Assembly (NCBI GenBank): GCA_025766275.1
Contig: JAFKAC010000088.1
Location: forward strand, 124,001 to 188,000
Source: Lactarius indigo
Lineage: Eukaryota > Basidiomycota > Agaricomycetes > Russulales > Russulaceae
DNA length: 64,000 bases
Reading direction: 5' to 3'
This document shows positions 40,792-51,085 of the stretch, piece after piece. Position numbers and translations under genes: made by a program. Position 1 is the first letter of the stretch; each line of letters opens with the position of its first letter. A model generated the notes under the pieces. That model was not told the origin of the DNA, ran no database searches, and worked only from the letters and a program-made list of their open reading frames with translations.

Positions 40792-41334
40792 ACTTAGTGG
40801 CTCTAATGGACAAGTAGATAACAGACTACATGTAGATTAGATTACTTAATTGATCTGTACAATCTGGACTATGACATCATGTATATATGACATCATATGG
40901 ACTATTTTGGACTTGTTATTGTACTACATTTCTTTGTTCTACTTTTGTTCTTATCTTTATTGTGATGTCATTATGATATCATCCTGCTCTGGACTCTTCT
41001 TGTTCTCAACACCTTGTTTTCTTTATATCCATTCTTTTGTGTCCTGTAGAGAACAATGCATCTTGTATTCTGTGACTAGGTGTTACTCACCTTATAGTAC
41101 TGTCACTCCCTGTATGAGTATAAGTAGAGTACCATGTACACTCCTGGTTCACATCAGTTCTCTCACTGTTGTGTGCCAGACACTACCTTGCTTCACTTGC
41201 TTGACAGTCCCCTCTGCTATTATTCAGCTGCTTCTAGTATCTCACTATAGTCTCCCTTGTCACTGTGAGTACTGGATCTGTCTTTGCTATTCATCACCTT
41301 AAGCCACTAAGTGTGTGCAGCTCACTTATCAACA
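40770..41334 (+). mobile_element. LTR-C with a short inverted LTR-C piece
   Basis: 40770-41296 runs TGTTGATAAG...TTCATCA. It is followed at 41297-41334 by about 35 bp matching the start of LTR-C in inverse orientation, ending CTTATCAACA. No matching target duplication was found, so a rearrangement is likely. Confidence 0.7.
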
Positions 41335-41749
41335 TGGGCTTCTCTAGCCTCTCAATTGCAGCATTCCAGGTGTTGATTGATTGAATGCAGCTGCTGATAG
41401 TGGCCAGCATGGTGTTGACAGCATTGTTGTAGGCCATTGTATCAAGCACACAAGCACAATGATCTTCTCATGAGGCTGACTAGTCTTGGTGCATGTTATC
41501 CCTATGTTCTTGTAGATTGGAGGAGAACAAGTGATGTGAGCATAAGTTAAGACAACAATATGGTTGTTGTTCTGGAAAAGGCAGAGGTAGAGACCACCTG
41601 TACCCTTGTAGTAGGGGTAATTGCTGTTAAAGTGCAGAACTAACAAGCAATGGATAGCTGTAAGGCTAGAGATAAACAAGTTAATTTAGATGGTGAAGGA
41701 ACTCTGAAGTGTAAAGGCAAAACAGCAGTCCTTTTATATAGGATGCCTA

Positions 41750-42293
41750 TGATGAACAGCAAACACTAAAGGCATACTCACAGTGACAAAGGAGACTGTG
41801 GTGAGATATGCTGGGATGCTGGAAGCAGAGGTGAGATAGGGGAGTTGCAGTTGAAGCAGATGAGTCTGGCACACAGAGCAGTGAGAACTGATGTGGACCA
41901 GGGTGCACAAGCAGTCTACTTATACTGTACAGAGGTGTGACACTAGTACAAGGGAAGTAACTATAAGTCACAGAGTATAAGGGATACATTGTTCTACAAC
42001 AGGACAAAGGAGTATGCATAAGGAGAACAAGGTGTATAGAACAAAAGAAAGTCTAGACAAGCATGATATCATAGTGACATCACAATAAAGATAACTTTAA
42101 AAAGGGAACAAAGGATGAAGTACAATGAAGAGTCCAAAGTAGTTCATATGATGTCATTGTACAGTGATGTTATGGAAGTGATAGATTGTACAGATCAAAT
42201 CTAATCTACATAAGTCCAGTATATCTAATCTATAGCAGTCCATATCTGCAAATCTATTAGAGCTGCTAAATGCACACAGGCTACTTATCAACA
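41750..42293 (-). mobile_element. Solo LTR-C inside the Copia LTR, TSD GCCTA
   Basis: TGATGAACAG...TTATCAACA, 544 bp. GCCTA at 41745-41749 and 42294-42298. Confidence 0.9.
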
Positions 42294-42580
42294 GCCTAGA
42301 TAATAATGGTCTATGCACACCAGTAACCTAAATGCACAATACAGATGGTTTGTGCACCAGAGGGAAAAACACCATTGGATGGCAGAGAACAATAGCTGCC
42401 TAAAGCAGACAATACCAGTATTTTAACAATAAAAAACAATAAGAGCCATATATAACTCTAACAATAAAGACAAACAAAAGTGGTCCATATGAGTTCAGAG
42501 TGTTTATAATAGTCTATAAGGGACAGATACTGTATATAGTATGTGGGCTGACTCAATCAGATCCCATAAGACATATGACT

Positions 42581-43148
42581 TGTTACGTTTTTCTTGGACT
42601 TGTTTCTTTCCCCATCATTACTTCCTTCCCACACTATACGAGCCCTGTACGACTACGCGGACTTTACGATTACCCGGTTTCTATCACGCGCCTTGCTTAT
42701 CGACGTTCTCTTTTGATAAAGCTTGACATGTGCCAGTTTCCGACTTGTTCCCTCTCACGCGCGACCCCGCGTGATTCTCCCTTATTCCTGATATGACCTC
42801 GCTTTGTTCCCTTTATGCTCATCCCTTTCTTCCTCGGTTTGGCGATGGCGCCATCTGTTTGTGATAGTTGTACAGTACGATCTCTATTTAACCCTCGTCA
42901 TACCTAGCTTGTACGGTAGACTAGACTTCTTGTGTAATACTACACTCGTCTACGCGGAGTCTCCTTGAACCCCAGTCCTCGTCTTTGCTAGACCTTCGAG
43001 TCTTAGCCCTCCTCTATAGTCCAAGTGACTTACGTCCTTGTGACTCTTGTGCATCATTTCTACTGAAGTCGAGCCTTTGAGCTTTGACTACCGAGCGATT
43101 GACTGACTTAGTACAGGTCGTACTCAACGCCCCTGTAGTGGCGTTACA
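42581..43148 (+). repeat. 5' LTR of B2
   Basis: TGTTACG...GCGTTACA, 568 bp, with TATTTAA at 42885-42891. Confidence 0.95.
42885..42928 (+). promoter_or_regulatory. LTR-B TATA box and predicted transcript 5' end
   Basis: TATTTAA (42885-42891) is 33 bp before AGACTAGACTT (42918-42928), the exact complement of the PBS at 43151-43161. The transcript is predicted to begin at 42918 if this element self-primes like Tf1. Confidence 0.6.
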
Positions 43149-43150
43149 TT

Positions 43151-43161
43151 AAGTCTAGTCT
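43151..43161 (+). other. Self-complementary primer binding site of B2
   Basis: AAGTCTAGTCT, 2 nt after the LTR, complementary over 11 nt to 42918-42928. The same layout is seen in B1 and, with different sequence, in A. Confidence 0.7.
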
Positions 43162-43845
43162 CCACAGTGGCTCTCACCAGCCGAAGCCGAACACAGTTCG
43201 TCAAAGAGTACCTGGAGCGGCATCCTTACGACGACCTAAGACCTTCTATCAAGGGAACCGCTCTTTGGAGAAACACTCCACACGACGAAGGGTACTACGT
43301 CTACGACCCCGATAAACTCACATACGAACCAATCGAGTACATTGAAGACCAACACATCTGGGCCTACGTCGCCTACTCCGATTCAAAGCACTCCTGGTAC
43401 TCCTATAAACCCGTCCTGGCACACCTAGGCCTAGGACCAGGAAAAGGACAAATCAGCGCCATCGAGGCCGATTCCGATATCGAAGAACCATCTTCCGAAC
43501 CCGACTTAGACAACCCAACACTTACGCCTACCATCCAACGACCTGTGGACTTTGCATCATATGCCAACATGTCCACCACCCAACTCTCCACCACCCTCAC
43601 CTCTTCGCAACCAGCCGCAGGGTCCTTGACAGCGAATCCTGCAAGTGGTGGAGGACATCTTGTGGGAGGAAGTATGTCGACAAGCGGAGGAGGCGCTACG
43701 GGAGGCGCAGGAAGCCATCATGGAGGCGGTGCGCCTGGAGGTGGAGGCGGTGCGCCTGGAGGTGAAGGCGGTGCGCCTGGAGGCGGAGGCGGCGCGCCTG
43801 GAGGTGGAGGCGGCGGAGCAGCAGCAGGTCCCGCCGCTGGAGGAC

Positions 43846-44473
43846 TGTTGATAAGTGACCCTTGCGCACTTAGCGGCTCGTACGGACCGGACTTGCAGCA
43901 TGGACTGCTTTAGATTAGATATACAGGACTTGTAGATTAGACACTATTTGATCTGTACAATCTGGACTTATCATTGCGTCACTGTGACATCACTGTACTT
44001 CTAATGACATCATACATCCGGACTCTGCGTTGTATAACGCCTTTGTACTTTCCTTTGTTCTTTACTTGGTATTATCCTTATTATGATGTCAGTATGATAT
44101 CATCTAGTTCTGGACTCTTCTTGTTCTCCTTTTCCTTGTTCTCAAAGCATCCACTCTTTTGTCCCTTTGTAGAACAATAGCACCTTTGTATTCCGTGACT
44201 AGCGCTACCTACCTTGTACTACTGTCACCCTCTGTAGGAGTATAAGTAGAGTACCATGTACGCTCCTGGTCCACATCAGTTCTCACTGCTTGTGTGCCAG
44301 GTAAGCTCCCTTCCCTCTAAATGTAACAACATCAGTTCTCACTGCTTGTGTGCCAGACAACCTCTCTTGCTTTCACTTGCTTGACACCCTGTGCTGCTTC
44401 TCAGTCACCTTCTATATCTCACCACAGTCTTATCAGTCCACTGTGAGTATAGTCCTTATGTGTCTGTTCATCA
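43846..44473 (+). mobile_element. Solo LTR-C inside B2 gag, TSD AGGAC
   Basis: TGTTGATAAG...TTCATCA, 628 bp. AGGAC at 43841-43845 and 44474-44478. It contains a direct duplication of about 26 bp beginning CATCAGTTCTCACTG (about 44273 and 44331). Confidence 0.92.
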
Positions 44474-45445
44474 AGGACCTCCCCCACCAAATGGACGACT
44501 CGGAGGGAATCCCCCACCAGAATTTACGGGGGATCGAGAAGCCAGCAGAGCGTTCCTAAACGCCTTCGCACTTTACCGTGGAATGAACCCGAACGTCCAA
44601 CAATTGACCCTCCCTTATTCACGCGCCATGACCCTTCTTTCGTACATCCGAGGACCACTAGTGGACGACTGGGTCGAAGAACAAATACAGTGGCTAGCCG
44701 ACCAATTGGCGGGAGGAGTGGCCATGAACGCCGAAAACCTATGGAACACTATCGAAACAAGGTTTATCCAGGCATACACCGACACTACCCAACAACAAAA
44801 GGCCCGCCACGCCATTCAAAATTTACGAATGGACAAAGAAGACATCGACACCTACATAGCCAAGTTCTCCAATTTGGCCAATAAGGCAGGATATAACAAG
44901 GACGAGGCCACCACCCTGGAAATCTTCCAGAAAGGCCTCCCAAATGCGCTGGTCATAAACGCAATCAAGTTCCACCACCCCGTAGATTGGGACGATTGGA
45001 AAACGGCGGTCACGCTTCAGCAAGCGGAATACCTCCTCCTCAAAGACAGACTCACCAAAGGAAGGACGGACAAGAAAGGAGGAGCCTCCCGCGACCAATG
45101 GCTGAACGCTCTCAACAAAACTAGGGACCCAAATGCAATGGACGTCAGCCGAACTCGCGCCAGAGCAGCAATGACGGAGGACGAAAAGAAGCTACTCCAG
45201 AAAGAAGGAAGATGCTTCCGATGCCGAGGACAAGGGCACATCTCCAGATTCTGTCCTCAAAAAACCACCACTACCGTCAAAGCCACAGGTACAAGTGACC
45301 CTGCTCCAACCACTGCCACCATCTCAATGACTGCATCCCGTCCCCTTTCTAACGAGGAACAAGCCGACGCCCAAGTAGCAGCCTTATTCGCCCAAACCCC
45401 TGAAGTATGAGAATTAATGGTGGATAAACTCTTCGGACAAAAGAA

Positions 45446-45452
45446 GGATTTT
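45446..45452 (+). promoter_or_regulatory. Candidate -1 frameshift site (GGATTTT) in B2
   Basis: In gag phase G GAT TTT. A -1 shift enters pol at S-E-R-L-N-P. The same position and phase as GGGTTTT in A and GGATTTT in B1. Confidence 0.5.
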
Positions 45453-45460
45453 CTGAACGC

Positions 45461-48400
45461 TTGAACCCGGCGGCCTGGGCTAGAGCATTAAAACTTAGCG
45501 TGTACAATAGCAGATTCCGATCTATGCGAATTCCAGTACTTTTCAAATCTGCTCACGCGACGGCCGAACGAAACGTTTTGGTAGACTCGGGCGCAACAGA
45601 CAACTTCATAAGCGCAAACCTCCTGAAACGACTCAAAATAGCCTGGCTACCTACCGAACGCTCCATCAAGATATGGAACGTAGATGGAACCCATAACCAA
45701 GGAGGAGAGATCACATCTTTCACCGACCTCACCGTTAAAACCGGGGGAAAGACCCAAAACCTGCGATTCCTTATCACAGATTTAGGAAACGACGAAGTCA
45801 TACTGGGATATCCCTGGTTCACGGCTTTCGAACCCAAATTCCACTGGCGAGACGCCACACTCGATGAAGAGTTCCAACCAGTGGTCATCACCAGTCTGCA
45901 TCTGTCCGACGAAGCCATGCCTCTGGAAGCAACTATTAAGGCATTGGAGACGTATCAACTGGACGAATCAGCCTGGGAACAGCTACAAGGAAAGGACGAA
46001 CCTTGTATCCGGCTGCGAAAAACGACAACAGCATCAGAATTAGCGCAACAAGAAGCAGCCAAAAAACCCCAGAAAACCTTCGAAGAGATGGTCCCGGAAG
46101 AATACCGGAGACATCAGAAAGTTTTCAGTGAAGAAGCGTCCCAGCGCTTCCCCCCTTCACGCCCGTGGGACCATGCCATCGATCTGGTCCCAACCGCCCC
46201 TGAAACAATGGATTGCAAAGTATACCCACTCACAATCCTGGAAAACGAAAAACTAACAGAATTCGTAACCGAACACCTGGAAAAGAAGTACATCCAACCG
46301 TCCAAGTCTCCCTACGCATCTCCCTTCTTTTTTATCAAAAAGAAGGACGGGAAGCTACGCCCAGTACAAGACTACCGCCGCCTCAATGAGCTAACTGTAA
46401 AAAATCACTATCCACTCCCCCTAATCCCCGAACTTATCGACAAAATCCGAGAAGCAAGGCTTTACTCGAAGCTTGACATCCGGTGGGGATACAACAATGT
46501 TCGAATCAAACAAGGGGACGAATGGAAGGCGGCGTTCAAGACAAATCAGGGGTTATTCGAACCACGAGTCATGTTCTTTGGCCTCACTAATTCCCCTAGC
46601 ACCTTCCAAACCATGATGGACACCATCTTCCGGGAGTTAGTGCTGACAGGGGAAGTAATTGTCTACATGGACGATATCCTAATCGCAACCTCAGACAACC
46701 GCACCCACCATAGAATGGTACTACACCAAGTCCTCGACCTTTGTGACAAACACGACTTATACATCAAACCGGAAAAATGCGTGTTTGAAGTCTACGAGGT
46801 GGAATACCTGGGGCTAATCATTGGATACGGACAATTGCGAATGGACCCAGTCAAAGTACAAGGAGTCCGGGAATGGAAGGTGCCAACGTCACTCAAGGAA
46901 GTACGAGCCTTCCTAGGATTCTGCAATTTTTACCGGCGATTCATACGGGGGTTCTCTACAATTGCAAGGCCCCTCCACGACCTTACAAAGAAAGACGTTC
47001 CTTGGGAATGGACGGAAGCCAGACAAAAAGCCTTCGACACCATCAAAGAACGAATTAGTTCGGAACTGGTCCTATTATTCCCAAAACTAGACCAACCCTT
47101 CGAAATCGAAGTCGACGCTTCAAGTTACGCCCTAGGGGCTGTCCTAAATCAGAAGGGAGAGGACGACAAAATGCACCCGGTCACATTCTATTCCGAATCC
47201 TTATCAGAAGCCGAACGCAATTACGACATCTATGATAGGGAACTACTAGCAATCGTTAAAGCGCTACGCACTTGGCGAACATACCTCGTGGGATCCCCCC
47301 ATCTAATAACAATCCATACAGACCATGCCAACCTGCAATACTGGAAAGAACCCAGAAAAATCAGCCGACGAGTAGCACGGGAGTTCCAAGAACTGTCGGA
47401 GTACAACTTTATACTCAAACATATCCCTGGTACCAAGAATACACAAGCAGACTCCTTATCGAGAAGACCTGACTATGATGACGGCACCAGCGACAATGAT
47501 CAAGTAGTAGTACTCCCAGATGACGTATTCCTCAAAGTCACCCAAACGTCCATGCACGACATGGATATATGGACTCAAATTGCACAAAATATGGACGAAG
47601 CAACACTCCTCCCGTGGATAGAACCCCACAACTTGAAGAAACACGATGGGCTGTGGTGGAAGGGCGATGCTCTCGTTGTTGTGGGAAACAACGAACTTAA
47701 ACGGGGGGTGATTACCTTTTTCCACGACACTCCAAGCGCAGGACACCCAGGAATTGCAAACACGCTAGAGCTATTACGACGCGATTTCTGGTGGCCCAAC
47801 ATGCGCAAAGACGTGGAAGCCTACGTCAAGGGATGCGCAACATGCCAAAGCAACAAGATCAACCATCATCGACAGAAGCCCCACTTATTTCCCATCACCA
47901 CCGAACCATCGGCTGAACCGTTTGAAGTGGTAGCCATGGACTTCATAGTCAAACTCCCAATATCAAAAGGGTTTGACTCAATCCTTACCGTCACGGACCA
48001 CGACTGCTCAAAAGCAGCAATATTCATACCGTGCAACAAAGCCATAACGTCGGAAGGCGTAGCAAAACTTTATCTCCGACATGTCTACCCCCATTACGGC
48101 CTACCCCAAAGAATCATATCCGATCGAGATCCAAGATTCGCATCTATGTTCATGCAACAACTGTGTAAAACGTTGGGGATACAGCAAAATGTATCATCAG
48201 CGTATCATCCACAAACAGATGGTCAATCAGAACGAACAAACCAATGGTTAGAACAATACTTGCGACATTGGTGTAACGTGCAACAGAATAATTGGGCGGA
48301 ACTTCTACCCATGGCGCAGTTCGCTCACAACTCTTGGAGAAACGCCACCACCAAACACTCCCCCTTTTCCCTCATTATGGGGTGGGAACCACGAACTGTG

Positions 48401-48994
48401 TGGACACCAAAGCCATCACACAGCCCCGCGGTGGATCAAAGATTAGAAGAATTGCAAATACTCCGGCAACATGCGCAAGATAGTATCAAACACGCGCAGC
48501 ACCTCATGACCCAACGAGGAAAAACAGGGTTCACACCTTATCAGCAAGGGGATCAAGTATGGTTAGAAGGGACCAATCTTCGTACCTTCTACCCCACGAG
48601 CAAACTAGCCCCAAAGCGATACGGACCCTTTAAAATCGTCAAGGTTCTATCAGACGTCTCATACGAATTGGAACTTCCGGCATCATGGAAGATACACCCA
48701 GTATTCCACGCAAACCTTCTGACACCATATAAGGAAACGGAGATGCACGGTACAAACTACACCCGACCTCCACCGGACCTTATCGATGGAGAAGAGGAGT
48801 ATGAAGTGGAGCAGATCGAAGACGCCCAGGAACGAGGAAGGGGGCGCAAACTCCACTACCTAGTAAAGTGGAAGGGATTCCCACCAAGCGATAACACATG
48901 GGAACCCGCGACAAACATGACCCACGCCACAGACGTCATCAAAGACTTCTACCAACGACATCCGACCGCCAAGGGGGCTGGACGAACAATATAA
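45461..48994 (+). CDS. B2 Pol: protease, RT, RNase H, integrase, chromodomain
   Basis: Open for 1177 codons in the -1 frame relative to gag. There is no ATG at its beginning, so a frameshift fusion is the likely route of expression. Protease L-V-D-S-G-A-T-D-N-F (~45); RT with Y-S-K-L-D-I-R-W-G-Y (~337) and V-Y-M-D-D (~402); RNase H I-E-V-D-A-S-S-Y; integrase HHCC (A-G-H-P-G-I...C-A-T-C), V-A-M-D-F, S-D-R-D-P-R-F, G-Q-S-E-R-T-N-Q-W-L-E; then [12 protein letters not shown] and a chromodomain ([17 protein letters not shown], ~1125-1165). All catalytic residues are visible. Chromodomains of such elements bind histone marks and can steer integration. Confidence 0.93.
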   Translation: MNPAAWARALKLSVYNSRFRSMRIPVLFKSAHATAERNVLVDSGATDNFISANLLKRLKIAWLPTERSIKIWNVDGTHNQGGEITSFTDLTVKTGGKTQNLRFLITDLGNDEVILGYPWFTAFEPKFHWRDATLDEEFQPVVITSLHLSDEAMPLEATIKALETYQLDESAWEQLQGKDEPCIRLRKTTTASELAQQEAAKKPQKTFEEMVPEEYRRHQKVFSEEASQRFPPSRPWDHAIDLVPTAPETMDCKVYPLTILENEKLTEFVTEHLEKKYIQPSKSPYASPFFFIKKKDGKLRPVQDYRRLNELTVKNHYPLPLIPELIDKIREARLYSKLDIRWGYNNVRIKQGDEWKAAFKTNQGLFEPRVMFFGLTNSPSTFQTMMDTIFRELVLTGEVIVYMDDILIATSDNRTHHRMVLHQVLDLCDKHDLYIKPEKCVFEVYEVEYLGLIIGYGQLRMDPVKVQGVREWKVPTSLKEVRAFLGFCNFYRRFIRGFSTIARPLHDLTKKDVPWEWTEARQKAFDTIKERISSELVLLFPKLDQPFEIEVDASSYALGAVLNQKGEDDKMHPVTFYSESLSEAERNYDIYDRELLAIVKALRTWRTYLVGSPHLITIHTDHANLQYWKEPRKISRRVAREFQELSEYNFILKHIPGTKNTQADSLSRRPDYDDGTSDNDQVVVLPDDVFLKVTQTSMHDMDIWTQIAQNMDEATLLPWIEPHNLKKHDGLWWKGDALVVVGNNELKRGVITFFHDTPSAGHPGIANTLELLRRDFWWPNMRKDVEAYVKGCATCQSNKINHHRQKPHLFPITTEPSAEPFEVVAMDFIVKLPISKGFDSILTVTDHDCSKAAIFIPCNKAITSEGVAKLYLRHVYPHYGLPQRIISDRDPRFASMFMQQLCKTLGIQQNVSSAYHPQTDGQSERTNQWLEQYLRHWCNVQQNNWAELLPMAQFAHNSWRNATTKHSPFSLIMGWEPRTVWTPKPSHSPAVDQRLEELQILRQHAQDSIKHAQHLMTQRGKTGFTPYQQGDQVWLEGTNLRTFYPTSKLAPKRYGPFKIVKVLSDVSYELELPASWKIHPVFHANLLTPYKETEMHGTNYTRPPPDLIDGEEEYEVEQIEDAQERGRGRKLHYLVKWKGFPPSDNTWEPATNMTHATDVIKDFYQRHPTAKGAGRTI

Positions 48995-49034
48995 AGACAC
49001 CCCCTTTCACACCCCCACATCCCTCAAACCAACG

Positions 49035-50483
49035 ATGACCGACACCCCAGTATCCGACACCACCCTCATCAACATCCTCAGCAACCCCCAACTCGAAGCC
49101 GCCCTCGAACGAGGGATTGTCACCATTAACCTCACCGATATCCCCCGTCTGTCACCACCACCGTCCCCCCAACACGTTGCCATCACCACCCCCATTCCCA
49201 TCGAACGAGAACCCGGGGAACTTACCCCGTCAACACCGGAGGAAGGACAATATTCACCAACACCACCTCCTCAGCAACAGTCGACCCCTCCACCGGAACC
49301 ACAACCTCAATCACCACCGTCTTCCCCATCATCCACACCACCCCCACCTCTAGAACCGTTTACCCCGGTTCGCGTCCACACCCCCATCGACTACAACTGA
49401 CCCGACTCCCCTCCTAACGACACAGACGACCCTGGTGCCCCATTCTTTCCAAATACTCCTGGTACCCCCAAGTACTACCCATTACAGATCCCACTACCAG
49501 ACGGTGGATCTAACCCAGCGAAGTATATCTACTATTGCAAGGGATTCACCGAAGTAGTGGGGACAATGGGTGTGGGACAACCCCACTACGGAGAAGAGGT
49601 CTATCTCTCGTCACTTAGGCCGAACATCTTGGCACCACCCTTTACAGCAGAACAACTACAGTTCTTCGACCCTCACGACATCCGCGCTTGTGCTCTAGAC
49701 GAAACGCTTATAGAGCTTAACTCCCCTCGTCTCACGGCCGAAATCACTAGGCTGAGAACGGGGCTTCTGGCGCTCAAAGAACTCGACGAGAAGTGCGAGA
49801 AGCTGGAGGAGGACGCACGCAAAATACGAGCGGAACGGCTCACGGTCGATTTAATGTTGGCTAGCACCAAGAGACGCCTTCAGTACGCAGGGGCACTGAC
49901 CACCATCGGCAACGAATATGCGCACATGACAGCCCTACCAGCCCCACTTCGCCACTCCCGTTATGCCATCCCATTCTCCCCACGACGTGGAGGACCATTA
50001 GAGTTCCCCCGCCTCACCGACAAACCCCATCGCCAACGCTGTTATCACTGCAATAGCCCCCACCACATTGTACGTGATTGCCCCACCAGACCACGACCCG
50101 CCTGCCGACATTGCCAAAGCCAGGAACATCAGTCCCACCGATGTATATTCCGTCGTGCAGGCATGGTCGAAGAGGTGATCACAACCTATCAGGCAGATGA
50201 ACACATATGGCAAGCTGTGACCAAGGAGGCCACCACCTCCTTTACCGTCCCCGAACCACCAACAATCGCGGCCCACACCCAAGGGAGGTGGTGTGGGCGG
50301 TGCTTCCGTACTGATGCCAACCATGACGAGATTTGTTGCCCACAGTACGAAATGTGTCGCAAGTGTGGCAAACGCGGACCCTTCCTCTTCCTCAAGATAC
50401 ATTACTGTCGACTCGACATCTCCCCATGGCCTGAAAATGACCTCGACGCTGACATCTACGACCTCATCGATCTGGAATCCTGA
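49035..50483 (+). pseudogene. B2 ORF3: post-integrase coiled-coil zinc-knuckle protein, one TGA
   Basis: One frame of about 482 codons from ATG 49035, starting 41 bp after the pol stop, broken only by TGA 49398-49400 (CGA in B1). Order: N-terminus (M-T-D-T-P-V-S-D-T-T...L-E-A-A-L-E-R-G-I-V), Pro-rich linker, conserved block (Y-P-L-Q-I-P-L-P-D-G-G), coiled coil (L-T-A-E-I-T-R-L-R-T to A-G-A-L), then CCHC knuckles C-Y-H-C-N-S-P-H-H-I-V-R-D-C and C-R-H-C-Q-S-Q-E-H-Q-S-H-R-C, and two further Cys/His sets (C-G-R-C, C-R-K-C). It ends D-I-Y-D-L-I-D-L-E-S. Related ORFs follow integrase in B1 and the LTR-E element, and a knuckle-less version is fused to Pol in A. Nucleic-acid binding inferred; function unknown. 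Confidence 0.8.
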
Positions 50484-50517
50484 AGTCGAGGCGTCTTCAA
50501 ACCAAGACGGGGGGTAA

Positions 50518-51085
50518 TGTTACGTTTTTCTTGGACTTGTTTCTTTCCCCATCATTACTTCCTTCCCACACTATACGAGCCCTGTACGACTACGCGGACT
50601 TTACGATTACCCGGTTTCTATCACGCGCCTTGCTTATCGACGTTCTCTTTTGATAAAGCTTGACATGTGCCAGTTTCCGACTTGTTCCCTCTCACGCGCG
50701 ACCCCGCGTGATTCTCCCTTATTCCTGATATGACCTCGCTTTGTTCCCTTTATGCTCATCCCTTTCTTCCTCGGTTTGGCGATGGCGCCATCTGTTTGTG
50801 ATAGTTGTACAGTACGATCTCTATTTAACCCTCGTCATACCTAGCTTGTACGGTAGACTAGACTTCTTGTGTAATACTACACTCGTCTACGCGGAGTCTC
50901 CTTGAACCCCAGTCCTCGTCTTTGCTAGACCTTCGAGTCTTAGCCCTCCTCTATAGTCCAAGTGACTTACGTCCTTGTGACTCTTGTGCATCATTTCTAC
51001 TGAAGTCGAGCCTTTGAGCTTTGACTACCGAGCGATTGACTGACTTAGTACAGGTCGTACTCAACGCCCCTGTAGTGGCGTTACA
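50518..51085 (+). repeat. 3' LTR of B2
   Basis: 568 bp, apparently identical to the 5' LTR. Confidence 0.95.

Larger units (their letters stand above)
43167..45464 (+). pseudogene. B2 Gag, split by solo LTR-C and one TGA
   Basis: Begins at GTG 43167 (A at -3, G at +4), 5 nt after the PBS; the frame upstream has no ATG back to a stop in the LTR. The N-terminal domain has Y-I-E-D-Q-H-I-W-A; the linker has (GAPGGGG) repeats (about 43725-43815) where LTR-C inserted (43846-44473). The frame resumes with P-P-P-N-G-R-L-G-G-N, a capsid domain (N-T-I-E-T-R-F-I-Q-A-Y) and a CCHC knuckle (C-F-R-C-R-G-Q-G-H-I-S-R-F-C). TGA 45408-45410 replaces a CGA Arg codon intact in B1. The frame ends K-D-F-L-N-A at TGA 45462-45464, 9 nt after the slippery GGATTTT. 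Confidence 0.88.
42581..51085 (+). mobile_element. Ty3/Gypsy chromodomain element B2 with identical-looking LTRs
   Basis: LTRs 42581-43148 and 50518-51085 (568 bp each; I see no difference reading them side by side), flanked by TGACT at 42576-42580 and 51086-51090. Order: LTR, PBS, gag (split by solo LTR-C), pol with chromodomain, ORF3, purine tract (GACGGGGGGTAA), LTR. It is the best reference for the B family, although gag and ORF3 each carry one TGA. Confidence 0.95.
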
